NCBI RefSeq assembly: GCF_000327285.1
Contig: NZ_HE998570.1
Span: 161,732 to 225,731, forward strand
DNA from: Holdemania massiliensis AP2
Lineage (GTDB): Bacteria > Bacillota_I > Bacilli_A > Erysipelotrichales > Erysipelotrichaceae
Direction of reading: 5' to 3'
DNA length: 64,000 bases
Shown: one piece after another, positions 17,576-27,579 of the stretch
Numbering within the stretch: the stretch's first letter is position 1
How the letters are laid out: each line of letters starts with the position of its first letter
The notes under the pieces: generated by a model
The model's database searches: none
The model's input: only the letters and a program-made list of their open reading frames with translations
Told to the model about the DNA's origin: nothing
Position numbers and translations under genes: made by a program

Positions 17576-18279
17576 AGCCAGCTGCCTGCCGCTTCCGCTA
17601 ATGCTTCCATAAAGGCTTTGCGGCGATGCTTTGACAGCGGCAGCCGGTCTTGGCTGACGATCACATCACTGCCCTGGACCCCGCTGACCTGGTTTAAGTT
17701 CACCAGAAATGCCGAGTGAATTCTGAAAAAACGTGCTCCGGCTAATTGTTTTTCTAAATTCTGCAGACTGTCGCTGATGGTCAGCTGCCTTTGACGACAA
17801 TGCAGGACTACTTTATGATTCACTGCTTCCGCATACTTGAGGGTTGTCGGATCCACAACAGCCAGCCCCTCGGTTGTCCTGACCTTCAGCGGCCGGCCCC
17901 CTTGTTTTTTCAAGTGGGATAACGCTAAGCGCAAGGTTTGAGTTAAAGCCGCCGGACGAACCGGCTTGATCAGATAATCCATAGCCCGTACGGCATATCC
18001 GTCGAGGGCGTACTGAGCCAGACTGGTGACAAAGATGAGAATGACCTGATCGTCAAACTGACGGATCTGACGGGCGGCTTCCATTCCGGAGATTTCAGCC
18101 ATCTGGATGTCCAGCAGCAGGATATCCAGCGGATGGGGATACTTTTGAAGCAGCTCGGAACCATCGCTGAATGTCTGTATCTGAAATTCTTCATTCAGCT
18201 GTTGTTCCGCTTGGCGCAGGGCAGCAACAAGCTGATCCCGTTCAGCAGGGATATCCTCGGCAATCGCAATGTGAATCAT
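17572..18279 (-). CDS. LytTR-family response regulator
   Basis: The receiver domain occupies residues 1-120, with acidic residues E8 and D9, the phosphorylation site D57 in LLLDIQM, and K105 in LIKP. A LytTR DNA-binding domain follows (about 135-233: VRTTEGLAVVD, FRIHSAFLVNL, LPLSKHRRKAF). ATG at 18279 is chosen because GGAGGAT lies just upstream; the reading frame is open further 5' but without a binding site. It forms an operon with the GHKL kinase. LytTR regulators bind short direct repeats; I could not locate a convincing pair in this window. Confidence 0.93.
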   Translation of the reverse strand: MIHIAIAEDIPAERDQLVAALRQAEQQLNEEFQIQTFSDGSELLQKYPHPLDILLLDIQMAEISGMEAARQIRQFDDQVILIFVTSLAQYALDGYAVRAMDYLIKPVRPAALTQTLRLALSHLKKQGGRPLKVRTTEGLAVVDPTTLKYAEAVNHKVVLHCRQRQLTISDSLQNLEKQLAGARFFRIHSAFLVNLNQVSGVQGSDVIVSQDRLPLSKHRRKAFMEALAEAAGSWL

Positions 18280-18343
18280 GGCTGATCCTCCTTCCTGTCT
18301 TTTTCTTATTTTAGCATGGAAATTTGCCGGAGAGCGCGTAAAA

Positions 18344-18376
18344 ATGACAAAAGACTTCACCGGGTCGGCGAAGTCT
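18344..18376 (-). terminator. rho-independent terminator of the PRD regulator gene
   Basis: On the minus strand AGACTTCGCC pairs with GGTGAAGTCT around a five-base loop, followed by TTTTGTCATTTTT. It lies 20 bases after the regulator stop codon. Confidence 0.85.
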
Positions 18377-18396
18377 GAAGAATCTTGAAAACGAGT

Positions 18397-20292
18397 TCAG
18401 TCCGAGTGAATTTCCAGAAAGTCCATGAGTTCTTTGCGGGAACGGCACAGGATCATCTTTTTATAACAGCTTTCATCAATCAGAATGTCAAAAATGAGGT
18501 TGTAGATCTTGGAGGACTGTTCATCATCGTTGGAGCTTAAGATCAACAAGACTAAATTGACTCGGGAATCATACCAGCGAATCGGCTCATCGCTGTAATA
18601 ATAGACGACTTTGGTCGTCAGCGCCGCTTTTTCTAACGAATGAGGAACGGCAAAACGATTGAAGAACGCCGTGGAAGATAACGCTTCCCGCTGCCGGACA
18701 GAATCCATAAACTGATCGTCAATCACACCCATCTGCTGAAGCTGTTTGTCAAAGAAGGCGAGGATTTCACCTTCGTTAGTCAGGCCATGATTGCAGAAAA
18801 ACAACTGGTCATCGAAGAAGCGAAGCAGATTCTGGCGCAGCCGACGGCGTTTCTGAACTTTCATGAATTCGAGGTTTTTCTTTTCAATGCGATGAATTTC
18901 GATAGGCGATAAAATCGGACTGATCTGAATTAGGTCGTTGAGATTCTTTTCGGTCCTGACCGTGGAAAGATAAAAATCCGCATGATCCTGATCTGTGATT
19001 TCTGACAGGCTGGATACTATTTTTATAATATCGAGAGTACAGCTTAACTTTTCCGTGAGCTGCTGGACCATTAGCTTGCGCAGTTCATGATATTGCGGAC
19101 AGATGCAGATCACGCGAGGAAGATCGTAAGTCGGAACATAGGTGGCGATGGATCCGAGATAAATCGCGATCAGTCCAATTTCATCTCCGGGAATGATCAC
19201 ATCAAATGTTTTTTCCAGCTGATAGGCCAGATAAACCGCAACATCGTAAATGAAGGGATGGGAAGTCCGCAGCGACGTCGCGAAATCATTGTGGAAAAAA
19301 TTTTGATGGCGGCAGCGCAGCAGCAGAAAGTGGACGTGCAGTATAAAATTATCAAAGACCGCGGAGTAGTCCAGTTCCAGCTGGAAATGACGGAAGGTTT
19401 TATCCAGGAGTTTCCGAATTTGACCGCGAAAGGATTCGTTTTGGAGAATCTGTTCGTTTTCTTCCGGGAAGGATCCGGTAATAAAGGCAAGAATCGTAGC
19501 TTTATCGGCTTCGGTAAACGTCAGTTTCAGCTGATTTTCCAGCTGTCCGCAAACCGAATCGACAAATCGGGTAAGGCGTGGGGAACAGGAAAGGATTAAC
19601 TTGTTTTCTTCGGCTTCACTGCGGTCGCTGGGATATCCGTTAAGCATTCGCTGGACACAGACGGCAATGCAGATGATGATGTTTTTGATATAGATGTCAT
19701 CAATCTGAACATTCAGTTCTTCCAATGTTTGATGGATCATCTGTGCCAGCTCCGCTAAGCTGAACGGTGAAAAGTAATCGTCAAAGTTCACGAGCGTAGT
19801 CGCGAGCGAATTGGCTTCGGCAAAGAAGAAATGGGAAAGCATCCGACGCTTGTCGGTTTCTTTTCCCTGACAGCTCAACCATTCGCCATGCCGCTGCAGA
19901 CTTAAGGAGAAACTGTGAAATTTCGGCATAATTCGCTTAATCAGACCATAGATCGTCGATTCGCTGACATAGTATTCCTGCGCCAAATCATAAATCGATG
20001 CTTCTTTGCATTCGAGCAGGGATAAAATCAGCTGTTTTTCCAACTGTTGGTCATCGTCCACCCGGCAGTCCTGAATCTGTTGAAGAACCGCCGGTTCTTC
20101 ACTCAGCGAATAACCTTCTTTACTGGACAGGATGATCGGCTGACCGGCAATCTGGTTGATCGCTTTGACTTCATAACGAAGCGTTCGCGGTGAGACATTC
20201 AGCAGCTGGCTGAACTGCTGACCCGGAATCGGCTTTTGATATTCCCGCAATAGACGCAGTGCCAGATATTGCCGCTGAGAAAGTTCAATCAT
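18397..20292 (-). CDS. PRD-containing transcriptional regulator with C-terminal EIIA domain (LicR/MtlR type)
   Basis: A 631-residue PTS-controlled activator. Order: N-terminal helix-turn-helix (about 1-60), a second Mga-type HTH (about 85-135), PRD1 and PRD2 (about 175-395), a IIB-like segment (ICICPQYHELR, about 396-480), and an EIIA_2 domain with the phospho-acceptor H551 in FAVPHSLEK. PRD2 keeps the His-rich HVHFLLLR; the matching position of PRD1 lacks His (ICIAVCVQR). Phosphorylation by HPr and EII would tune activity. Its target is not certain: the beta-glucoside PTS genes starting at 22.8 kb are the nearest candidates, separated by the AT-rich ATPase cassette. ATG at 20292 follows GGGGAGGG. 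Confidence 0.92.
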   Translation of the reverse strand: MIELSQRQYLALRLLREYQKPIPGQQFSQLLNVSPRTLRYEVKAINQIAGQPIILSSKEGYSLSEEPAVLQQIQDCRVDDDQQLEKQLILSLLECKEASIYDLAQEYYVSESTIYGLIKRIMPKFHSFSLSLQRHGEWLSCQGKETDKRRMLSHFFFAEANSLATTLVNFDDYFSPFSLAELAQMIHQTLEELNVQIDDIYIKNIIICIAVCVQRMLNGYPSDRSEAEENKLILSCSPRLTRFVDSVCGQLENQLKLTFTEADKATILAFITGSFPEENEQILQNESFRGQIRKLLDKTFRHFQLELDYSAVFDNFILHVHFLLLRCRHQNFFHNDFATSLRTSHPFIYDVAVYLAYQLEKTFDVIIPGDEIGLIAIYLGSIATYVPTYDLPRVICICPQYHELRKLMVQQLTEKLSCTLDIIKIVSSLSEITDQDHADFYLSTVRTEKNLNDLIQISPILSPIEIHRIEKKNLEFMKVQKRRRLRQNLLRFFDDQLFFCNHGLTNEGEILAFFDKQLQQMGVIDDQFMDSVRQREALSSTAFFNRFAVPHSLEKAALTTKVVYYYSDEPIRWYDSRVNLVLLILSSNDDEQSSKIYNLIFDILIDESCYKKMILCRSRKELMDFLEIHSD

Positions 20293-20407
20293 GATTTTCC
20301 CTCCCCTGCTTGTTCAATATCATTATTATCAAAATCCTTACTAAAACACAAGGAAAGGTGAAATTTAAAATTTGCCAGGATCGCGGCAAGTTTTTAATCG
20401 GCATTTG

Positions 20408-20421
20408 ATGGGCAGGATTTC
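20408..20421 (+). repeat. direct repeat, left copy flanking the ATPase/TOPRIM-like cassette
   Basis: ATGGGCAGGATTTC occurs here and again at 22598-22611, on the far side of the two-gene cassette, in the same orientation. Similarity continues a few bases further (aGGAATC versus cGGAGATTC). Confidence 0.5.
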
Positions 20422-20532
20422 AGGAATCGCAAAAGGCGAATCAGATTCAGTCTGCAGTGTTCTAAATTCAGGTTTGATTTGAGGAAATAAAACAGGGCCG
20501 ATCGACTTGCATTTGAAAAAATATGAAATAAA

Positions 20533-20571
20533 TACAAAATGTACTTTTAATACAAATTTATGTTGTATAAT
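20533..20571 (+). promoter_or_regulatory. promoter with overlapping operator-like dyads for the ATPase gene
   Basis: A perfect -10 hexamer TATAAT lies at 20566-20571, 17 bases before the ATG at 20589, so any leader is very short. Two inverted repeats overlap the core promoter: TACA-AAA-TGTA at 20533-20543 and ATACAA-N7-TTGTAT at 20550-20568. They share the TACA/TGTA half-site, which suggests a repressor binding site; no regulator gene is part of the cassette. Confidence 0.5.
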
Positions 20572-20588
20572 AATAACGAGGTGAGAGC

Positions 20589-21911
20589 ATGCGTTATTAC
20601 TTAGCCCGTTTTAAAGTCGCTGGAATTAAAAACTTAGATCAGAGGATTCAACTGGATTTCTGTGATAAAACCTTAAGATCCCATTTGGATTGGAGTCAAT
20701 CCAATATCAAGGCTATTTATGGGTCTAATGGTTCTGGAAAGTCCGCGATTATGAATGCCATGGCCATTTATAAAGAACTGGTCATGAACAGTAATTATCT
20801 CTATGATCATGAAACGACGTTATTTCTGAGTGAAATCATCAATAAGAAAACTCGAAAGCTGCAGATGGAGGTGACATTTTTAATTCTGAACGCTCAGGCG
20901 CAGATACAGACCATTCTTATCCATTCTATTTGTCTGAAACAAACGGGTTTTAAAGATTTTGTGATTGCTGAGGAACAGTTAAAAAAGCATACAGGTCAAA
21001 CCCTGGATACTGGAAAAACACAAACCTTATACCATGTTGAAGAGGGAAGTCTGAAGTCTTCAGATTTTAAAGAAATTGAATCTTTGAAAACAATGACCGC
21101 CAATTTAATGAAAAAACAAACAATTCCGGCTATTTTAATTCAACATACGATTGAAAATAAGGCGCAGATTCCTTTATCAACGTTCATAAAAAACATTCTT
21201 TCTGTTTATTTTTTTGCAGAAGCGCTGCATATTGAACTTTCCACTTCTGATCTGCATCGTGGCTGGATTCGGCAAAAACAAAAACAGCTCAGCGATTGGA
21301 CGCTTGATGATCTGCGGGAAGAAACAAGCTCAGCTTCATTTGAGTTTAATACGGAAGATGATGTGATCCCAATTCCCGCCTATCCTCAATATCAGCGGCA
21401 AATCCAACGACTCGCAGAGTTTATTCAGATCTTTAAGATGGATTTGCTTGGTATTGAAAATGAATGCAAAGAAGTTCAGGGAAATCTTGTTATTACAAAG
21501 TATTTGGTCTATAAAGACTTTAGAATCGCCAGTGAATTTGAAAGCACCGGAATCAAAAAGCTGATCACTTTATTTAATGCTTTTAAGCGTTTCATGAACG
21601 GCGATCTTGTCTTTATTGATGAACTGGATGCGAATCTGCATGATGTTTATCTCTGTCGTTTACTGGATTATTTTTGTGCTTATGGAAAAGGACAGCTCTG
21701 TTTTACAACGCATAATCTTGGACCGATGGAAGTATTAAGCAAACGGAAACATTCGATTGACTTCTTGTCTGATAATTCTGAAATTATTTCCTGGAAGAAG
21801 AAAGGGAATTATTCTGTGATTAATTTATATCGAAATGGAATGATTGATAATTCCCCCTTTAATATCGAACCTTTTGATTTTCTTGGCTTGTTTGAGGATG
21901 AGGATCAGTGA
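20589..21911 (+). CDS. AAA/ABC-type ATPase, RloA-like (putative defence protein)
   Basis: A 440-residue SMC/ABC-like ATPase of the RloA/AAA_15-21 group. Walker A is GSNGSGKS (45-52), the signature-like helix is ESTGIKKL, Walker B is VFIDELD (D344, E345) and the H-loop is TTHN (H375); the middle (about 80-300) is a helical insert. Proteins of this type power anti-phage modules in which a partner nuclease or TOPRIM-like protein is the effector. The start at 20589 follows GAGGTGAG. The stop overlaps the GTG of the next gene, so the two are coupled. The DNA is visibly more AT-rich than its surroundings, suggesting acquisition by transfer. Defence is inference from family and gene pair. Confidence 0.82.
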   Translation: MRYYLARFKVAGIKNLDQRIQLDFCDKTLRSHLDWSQSNIKAIYGSNGSGKSAIMNAMAIYKELVMNSNYLYDHETTLFLSEIINKKTRKLQMEVTFLILNAQAQIQTILIHSICLKQTGFKDFVIAEEQLKKHTGQTLDTGKTQTLYHVEEGSLKSSDFKEIESLKTMTANLMKKQTIPAILIQHTIENKAQIPLSTFIKNILSVYFFAEALHIELSTSDLHRGWIRQKQKQLSDWTLDDLREETSSASFEFNTEDDVIPIPAYPQYQRQIQRLAEFIQIFKMDLLGIENECKEVQGNLVITKYLVYKDFRIASEFESTGIKKLITLFNAFKRFMNGDLVFIDELDANLHDVYLCRLLDYFCAYGKGQLCFTTHNLGPMEVLSKRKHSIDFLSDNSEIISWKKKGNYSVINLYRNGMIDNSPFNIEPFDFLGLFEDEDQ

Positions 21912-22429
21912 AACAACTTTTAATATTTTGTGTCGAAAGTCAGGATGCACATCATGACAGTGACGGCTTGTATATAAAACAGGCGCTGAATCATTTTTAT
22001 CAGTTTGATCAGCACAAAACGATTCTGCGGTTTATCTATATGAATGGAAAATACAACTACGCCAAAAGACAAATTCAAGTCCAATTGAAAAAATTTATGG
22101 ATCAATTAGCAGCCGAGGATCAGGCTTATGTCTTTTATGTGTGTGATAAAGATGAAGAACTTCCCAGTGATTTTCGCCATGCTTCACAGATTCAGGCTTA
22201 TTGCCAGCAAAAGGGATATTTTCTGATTTGGATGAATCGAAATATCGAGGAAGTTTTCTGGGGAAGGAAAGTGGAAAATGGAAACAAAGTCAAAGAAGCC
22301 ATTCGTTTTAAAACTTCTGGGCGAATTCAATCCCTGCCTGAATCCGTATTCATGAATGAAAATGCTCAGCGCAGAACAACAAGTAATTTCCTGTTGGTTC
22401 TTGATCCCTGGCTAAAACGGAAGAATTGA
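21908..22429 (+). CDS. small TOPRIM-like protein, divergent RloB-like partner
   Basis: A 173-residue protein coupled to the ATPase gene (GTG at 21908 overlaps its TGA). The order hydrophobic strand-Glu (LLIFCVE, E10), then YVFYVCDKDE with D80-x-D82, then NRNIEEVFWG (110-119) mirrors RloB-type and other TOPRIM-like folds, where Glu and DxD bind metal and an NPCFE-like element follows. Identity to any named family is weak, and I assign it by motif order only. If correct, it would be the nucleolytic or RNA-acting effector of the pair. A basic C-terminus (WLKRKN) is present. Like the ATPase gene, it is AT-rich. Confidence 0.6.
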   Translation: MKQLLIFCVESQDAHHDSDGLYIKQALNHFYQFDQHKTILRFIYMNGKYNYAKRQIQVQLKKFMDQLAAEDQAYVFYVCDKDEELPSDFRHASQIQAYCQQKGYFLIWMNRNIEEVFWGRKVENGNKVKEAIRFKTSGRIQSLPESVFMNENAQRRTTSNFLLVLDPWLKRKN

Positions 22430-24236
<1,807 letters not shown>

Positions 24237-24267
24237 CGAAAAAAGAAAGCAGAGAGGAAAGAAGCGG

Positions 24268-25629
24268 ATGGCTAAAAAAGAACTGGATCTGCTGCGGGAC
24301 AAGCCGTCCTCGGCAATCCTGAAATTTGCGGTGCCGATGCTGATCGGCGCCTTGTTTCAACAAGCATACAGTCTGGTTGACACCATCGTTGTCGGCAATT
24401 TTATCAACAGTGATGCGCTTGCGGCGGTGGGGACCAGCGGAGTTATTATGAACATCGTGACGATGGCCGGCATGGGTCTGGCGGTGGGCACCTCAGTGGT
24501 TACGGCCCAATATTTTGGTGCCCAGAAACTGAAAGAAGTCAAAACGGCAATTCATACGTCGCTGATCGTGTTTGTAGCGCTGGGCCTGGCGGGCGGTATG
24601 CTGGGGTTATTGATCATGAATCCAATGCTGCAGCTGATGAACACCCCGGCTGAAATGATGTCGTATGCTTTGTCTTATCTGGGTGTGATCTTTATCGGTG
24701 TCGTGTTTGTCATGCTTTACAACATGTTCAATCAGGTGTCGACTGCCCTGGGAGATTCCAAAACACCGATGCTGATGCTGCTGATCGCCAGTGCCATCAA
24801 CGTAGTGCTCGATTTGGTGTTTACGCTGGGCCTGCATTGGGGTACGGCTGGGGTTGCGGCGGCGACCGTCTTGGGTCAGGGATTTGCCGCCTTGTCCTGC
24901 TGGCGGCTGATTCAGAAACGTCTGGATCAGATGAAAACCGAACCTCCGGCTTGGTTTGACAAGCAGATGTTCAAGTCGATCTGTGCGATCGGTCTGCCTG
25001 CGGTAGCCCAAAATGCGATCTCAGCCTCCGGGATGCTGGCGGTGCAAAGTCTTCTGAACAGCTTCGGCAGTGTAACGGTTGCGGCCTATACCGCCGCGAA
25101 TAAGGTCGATGGCATCGCAATGTCGCCGATGGTTTCGCTGGGGACGGCAATTTCGACCTATGCCGCGCAGAACATCGGAGCGCAGCAGTATGATCGGATC
25201 AAAACCGGGCTGCGCTTCACAGTATTCTTTGCCTTCATCTGCTGCTTAGTCACAGGCGTGCTGATCTATGGGGCTTCGGATGCGATTCTTGGCTTATTTG
25301 TCAGCAGCGGGGCTAGTCGGGAACTGTTCGACATCGGTGCGGAATATCTGCATGTCGCGGTCTTCAGTTACTTCGTCATGGCCGTCATGTTTATTTTAAC
25401 CGGTGTTCTTAAAGGTGCGGGGGATGCCAAACTGGTGTTTCTCTGCTCCATTACGGATCTTCTGATGCGGGCGGGCTTCGCCTATGCTCTGGTTGGCATC
25501 TTAGGCCGCTATGCTTTATGGCTGAGTTATCCGTTTGGCTGGTTCTGTTCCATCGTGATCGCCTGGCCGCGCTATCTGTCTGGGAAATGGAAGAAAAACA
25601 AAATTGTTGCAGAAGGAGCGGCATCATGA
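24268..25629 (+). CDS. MATE-family efflux transporter
   Basis: A 453-residue integral membrane protein with about twelve membrane segments in two related halves, each opening with a MATE-type element (SLVDTIVVGNF in the first; AYTAANKVDG in the second). These are cation-coupled exporters of drugs and aromatic metabolites. It sits 31 bases after the GH1 gene and overlaps the DUF3284 gene by four bases, so it belongs to the beta-glucoside operon. Export of an aglycone freed by the GH1 enzyme is a reasonable hypothesis from position alone. A second MATE gene at 55630 is only distantly similar. Confidence 0.93.
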   Translation: MAKKELDLLRDKPSSAILKFAVPMLIGALFQQAYSLVDTIVVGNFINSDALAAVGTSGVIMNIVTMAGMGLAVGTSVVTAQYFGAQKLKEVKTAIHTSLIVFVALGLAGGMLGLLIMNPMLQLMNTPAEMMSYALSYLGVIFIGVVFVMLYNMFNQVSTALGDSKTPMLMLLIASAINVVLDLVFTLGLHWGTAGVAAATVLGQGFAALSCWRLIQKRLDQMKTEPPAWFDKQMFKSICAIGLPAVAQNAISASGMLAVQSLLNSFGSVTVAAYTAANKVDGIAMSPMVSLGTAISTYAAQNIGAQQYDRIKTGLRFTVFFAFICCLVTGVLIYGASDAILGLFVSSGASRELFDIGAEYLHVAVFSYFVMAVMFILTGVLKGAGDAKLVFLCSITDLLMRAGFAYALVGILGRYALWLSYPFGWFCSIVIAWPRYLSGKWKKNKIVAEGAAS

Positions 25630-26090
25630 AGAATACATTTCATCTGAAAGTCAAAGGCGCAGAAATCTTTGATTACTTCATCGCGGTCTTGCTTCAGGAT
25701 GTTTTAGCTTATACCGGACGGACGGTTACGCCCGCACAGCTGAAGGCGGGTTTCACGTATCAGAAAAATATTTCCAACAATCCGAAAAAGCCGCGGATCG
25801 CCTCGGTACGGCTGACAGAGTACAGTTATCCACAGCATTACGCTGTTGTTTACACACGCGAAAATCTGCGGAGAACCGCCGTGTATGATGTGATCGAGGA
25901 AGCCCGCGGCAGCCGTTTCATCATGACCCAGCAGACGGAAAAGCAGGTGCGGGGGGAGGACGGCAAACTTGTGTGGAAGGTGATAGATCCTGCCGACAAG
26001 GAAAAACAACCGTCGCTGATGATGCGTTTGCGGATGATGGCCGCAGCTCGGCAGATCCGCCGCACCGTGAAAAGGCCGGCGGTGGTCTGA
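25626..26090 (+). CDS. DUF3284 domain protein
   Basis: A 154-residue soluble protein resembling DUF3284, a family commonly found inside cellobiose/beta-glucoside PTS operons of Firmicutes. The N-terminal VKGAEIFDYFIAVLLQD, the FTYQKN strand and the YAVVYT/YDV strands fit the pattern; the fold may be START-like, with function unknown. The ATG at 25626 overlaps the MATE stop codon (ATGA). A basic C-terminal tail (RRTVKRP) follows. It is the last gene before a short gap carrying a new promoter for the PTS genes. Confidence 0.75.
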   Translation: MKNTFHLKVKGAEIFDYFIAVLLQDVLAYTGRTVTPAQLKAGFTYQKNISNNPKKPRIASVRLTEYSYPQHYAVVYTRENLRRTAVYDVIEEARGSRFIMTQQTEKQVRGEDGKLVWKVIDPADKEKQPSLMMRLRMMAAARQIRRTVKRPAVV

Positions 26091-26143
26091 GCGAAGCTAT
26101 CACAGTCCTCCAAAATAAGCGTGCTGCTTTGCGGGTCAACGCC

Positions 26144-26159
26144 TGCCGCCTAGGCGGCA
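26144..26159. repeat. perfect 16-base GC-rich palindrome
   Basis: TGCCGCCTAGGCGGCA is a perfect palindrome 55 bases after the DUF3284 stop and 10 bases before the -35 of the PTS promoter. It lacks a T run and is not a normal terminator; it could be an operator or the stem of a weak terminator. Confidence 0.5.
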
Positions 26160-26168
26160 AACCTTAAA

Positions 26169-26197
26169 TTGCGGCGCCCCTTCACTCCCGCTATACT
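26169..26197 (+). promoter_or_regulatory. promoter of the lactose/cellobiose-family PTS genes
   Basis: TTGCGG (26169-26174), a 17-base spacer and TATACT (26192-26197) form a good sigma-A-type promoter about 90 bases before the PTS IIC start. It would let the PTS genes be expressed separately from the GH1-MATE-DUF3284 group. Confidence 0.6.
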
Positions 26198-26221
26198 GAA
26201 GTCAAGAATACGGGAGAAAGG

Positions 26222-26290
26222 ATGGAGGTGCTGACATTTCAAATGTTTTTTGAGAAACTCATGGATCTTGAGGAAAGGGGAAGCTCATGA
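26222..26290 (+). CDS. possible 22-residue leader peptide coupled to PTS IIC
   Basis: A short frame from ATG 26222 to TGA 26290 lies between the promoter and the PTS IIC gene and overlaps the IIC start by four bases (ATGA), the usual arrangement for translational coupling. It encodes 22 residues (starts MEVLTFQMFF). A GGAGAAAGG stretch precedes it closely. It may be chance, but the exact overlap with the IIC start is notable. Confidence 0.3.
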   Translation: MEVLTFQMFFEKLMDLEERGSS

Positions 26291-27564
26291 ATAATTTCTT
26301 AGACAAACTCGATCATGCTTTATCACCGATCGCTGATGTACTCTCCAACAACAAATTTCTACGTTCGATTGCCAATGGTCTGATCTGCCTGATGCCGCTG
26401 ACGATGGTCGCTGCGATATTCAGTATTTTGGAGGCTTTGCCGAAAGTCGCGTCGTTTTTACCGCAATGGAGCGAAGCCGTGGATGCGGCCTTGCTTGTTC
26501 CCTACAATGTCATCTTTGGCTTAATGGCGCTGATTGTTTCGTTCACGGTCGCTTATCAGCATTCTAAAAACTATGAAGATTCCGACAGCATGATGAACGG
26601 ATTGCTTTCACTGCTGTGCTTCGTGCTGATGGCGTCGACCTATGAAAACATGGCCTTCTCCGCTCAGTATTTCGGTTATGCCGGAATCTTTGCGGCGGTG
26701 CTGACCGCGCTGGTTTCCGTTGAGCTTTATCATTTCTTAGTGAAACACAACCTGCGCATCCGCATGCCGGACTCCGTTCCGCCGCTTGTCAGCAAGTCGT
26801 TTGAAGCGCTGATCCCGCTGATGATTCTGGTCGCGGTGTTCTATGGCGGCAACTGCCTGGTGGTCAGTCTGAGCGGCCATTCCATTCCAGCCTTAATTCA
26901 GTCGCTGGTCACGCCGGCGATCCAGGGTTCCGATTCGATTTGGTACCAGGCTGTTCTGCACTTCTTAATGCAGCTGTTCTTCTGGCTGGGAATGCATGGC
27001 TGGGCGATTACGGCCGGTTTCTCGATGCCGATTTCCAATGCGCTGTTGGCGGAACAGTCAGCGGCGTATGCTTCAGGAACAGCGATTGCCGATCTGCCGT
27101 ACTTCACGACCGGCGGCGTCAACATGTGCAACGTCTTTTACTTTATCCCGCTGATCCTGATGTTTGCCTGCAAAGCCAAGCGCAATAAGGCAATTGGGCG
27201 GATGACTTTCATTCCAACTTTGTTCAACATTTCTGAACCGATGACTTTCGGTATTCCCATCGTCTTGAATCCAATTCTTGGTATTCCGTTTATTTTGTAC
27301 CAGCCGATCATCGTTTCGATCAACATGGCAGCCGTCAAATATGGTTTCATGAACCGCTCTGCGATGTCCGGAATCGCCGCTTTGCCGCAGCCATTCTCAA
27401 CCTTTGTTGCCTGTTATGGAGACTTCCGTGTATTTCTGGTCTTTGCGGTGATGTTGATTGTGGCAATCGCAATCTGGTACCCGTTCTTAATGATCTGGGA
27501 TCGAAAATGTCTGCGTGAGGAACAGGAAGCGATGGCTTTAGGTGAGATTGAAAACGCAGCTTAA
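26287..27564 (+). CDS. celB: PTS system lactose/cellobiose-family IIC component
   Basis: The membrane channel of a lactose/cellobiose (Lac-family) PTS, 425 residues. It starts with the typical FLDKLDHALSPIADVL, followed by about ten membrane segments, and contains the EPMTFGIPIVLNP signature of this family. Some length is missing in the central loops compared with cellobiose CelB proteins, so substrate cannot be assigned. ATG at 26287 follows GAGGAAAGGGG. IIB and IIA follow directly. The neighbouring 6-phospho-beta-glucosidase and DUF3284 genes make an aryl- or alkyl-beta-glucoside or beta-linked disaccharide the likely substrate. The gene symbol follows family usage. Confidence 0.9.
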   Translation: MNNFLDKLDHALSPIADVLSNNKFLRSIANGLICLMPLTMVAAIFSILEALPKVASFLPQWSEAVDAALLVPYNVIFGLMALIVSFTVAYQHSKNYEDSDSMMNGLLSLLCFVLMASTYENMAFSAQYFGYAGIFAAVLTALVSVELYHFLVKHNLRIRMPDSVPPLVSKSFEALIPLMILVAVFYGGNCLVVSLSGHSIPALIQSLVTPAIQGSDSIWYQAVLHFLMQLFFWLGMHGWAITAGFSMPISNALLAEQSAAYASGTAIADLPYFTTGGVNMCNVFYFIPLILMFACKAKRNKAIGRMTFIPTLFNISEPMTFGIPIVLNPILGIPFILYQPIIVSINMAAVKYGFMNRSAMSGIAALPQPFSTFVACYGDFRVFLVFAVMLIVAIAIWYPFLMIWDRKCLREEQEAMALGEIENAA

Positions 27565-27579
27565 AGAAAGAGGAACTTT

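Larger units (their letters stand above)
20293..20588. other. intergenic region before the ATPase cassette
   Basis: 296 bases between the divergent PRD regulator and the ATPase gene. It holds one copy of a 14-base direct repeat (20408-20421, repeated at 22598-22611) and, at the right end, the AT-rich promoter with two dyads described separately. No gene is seen. Confidence 0.6.
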
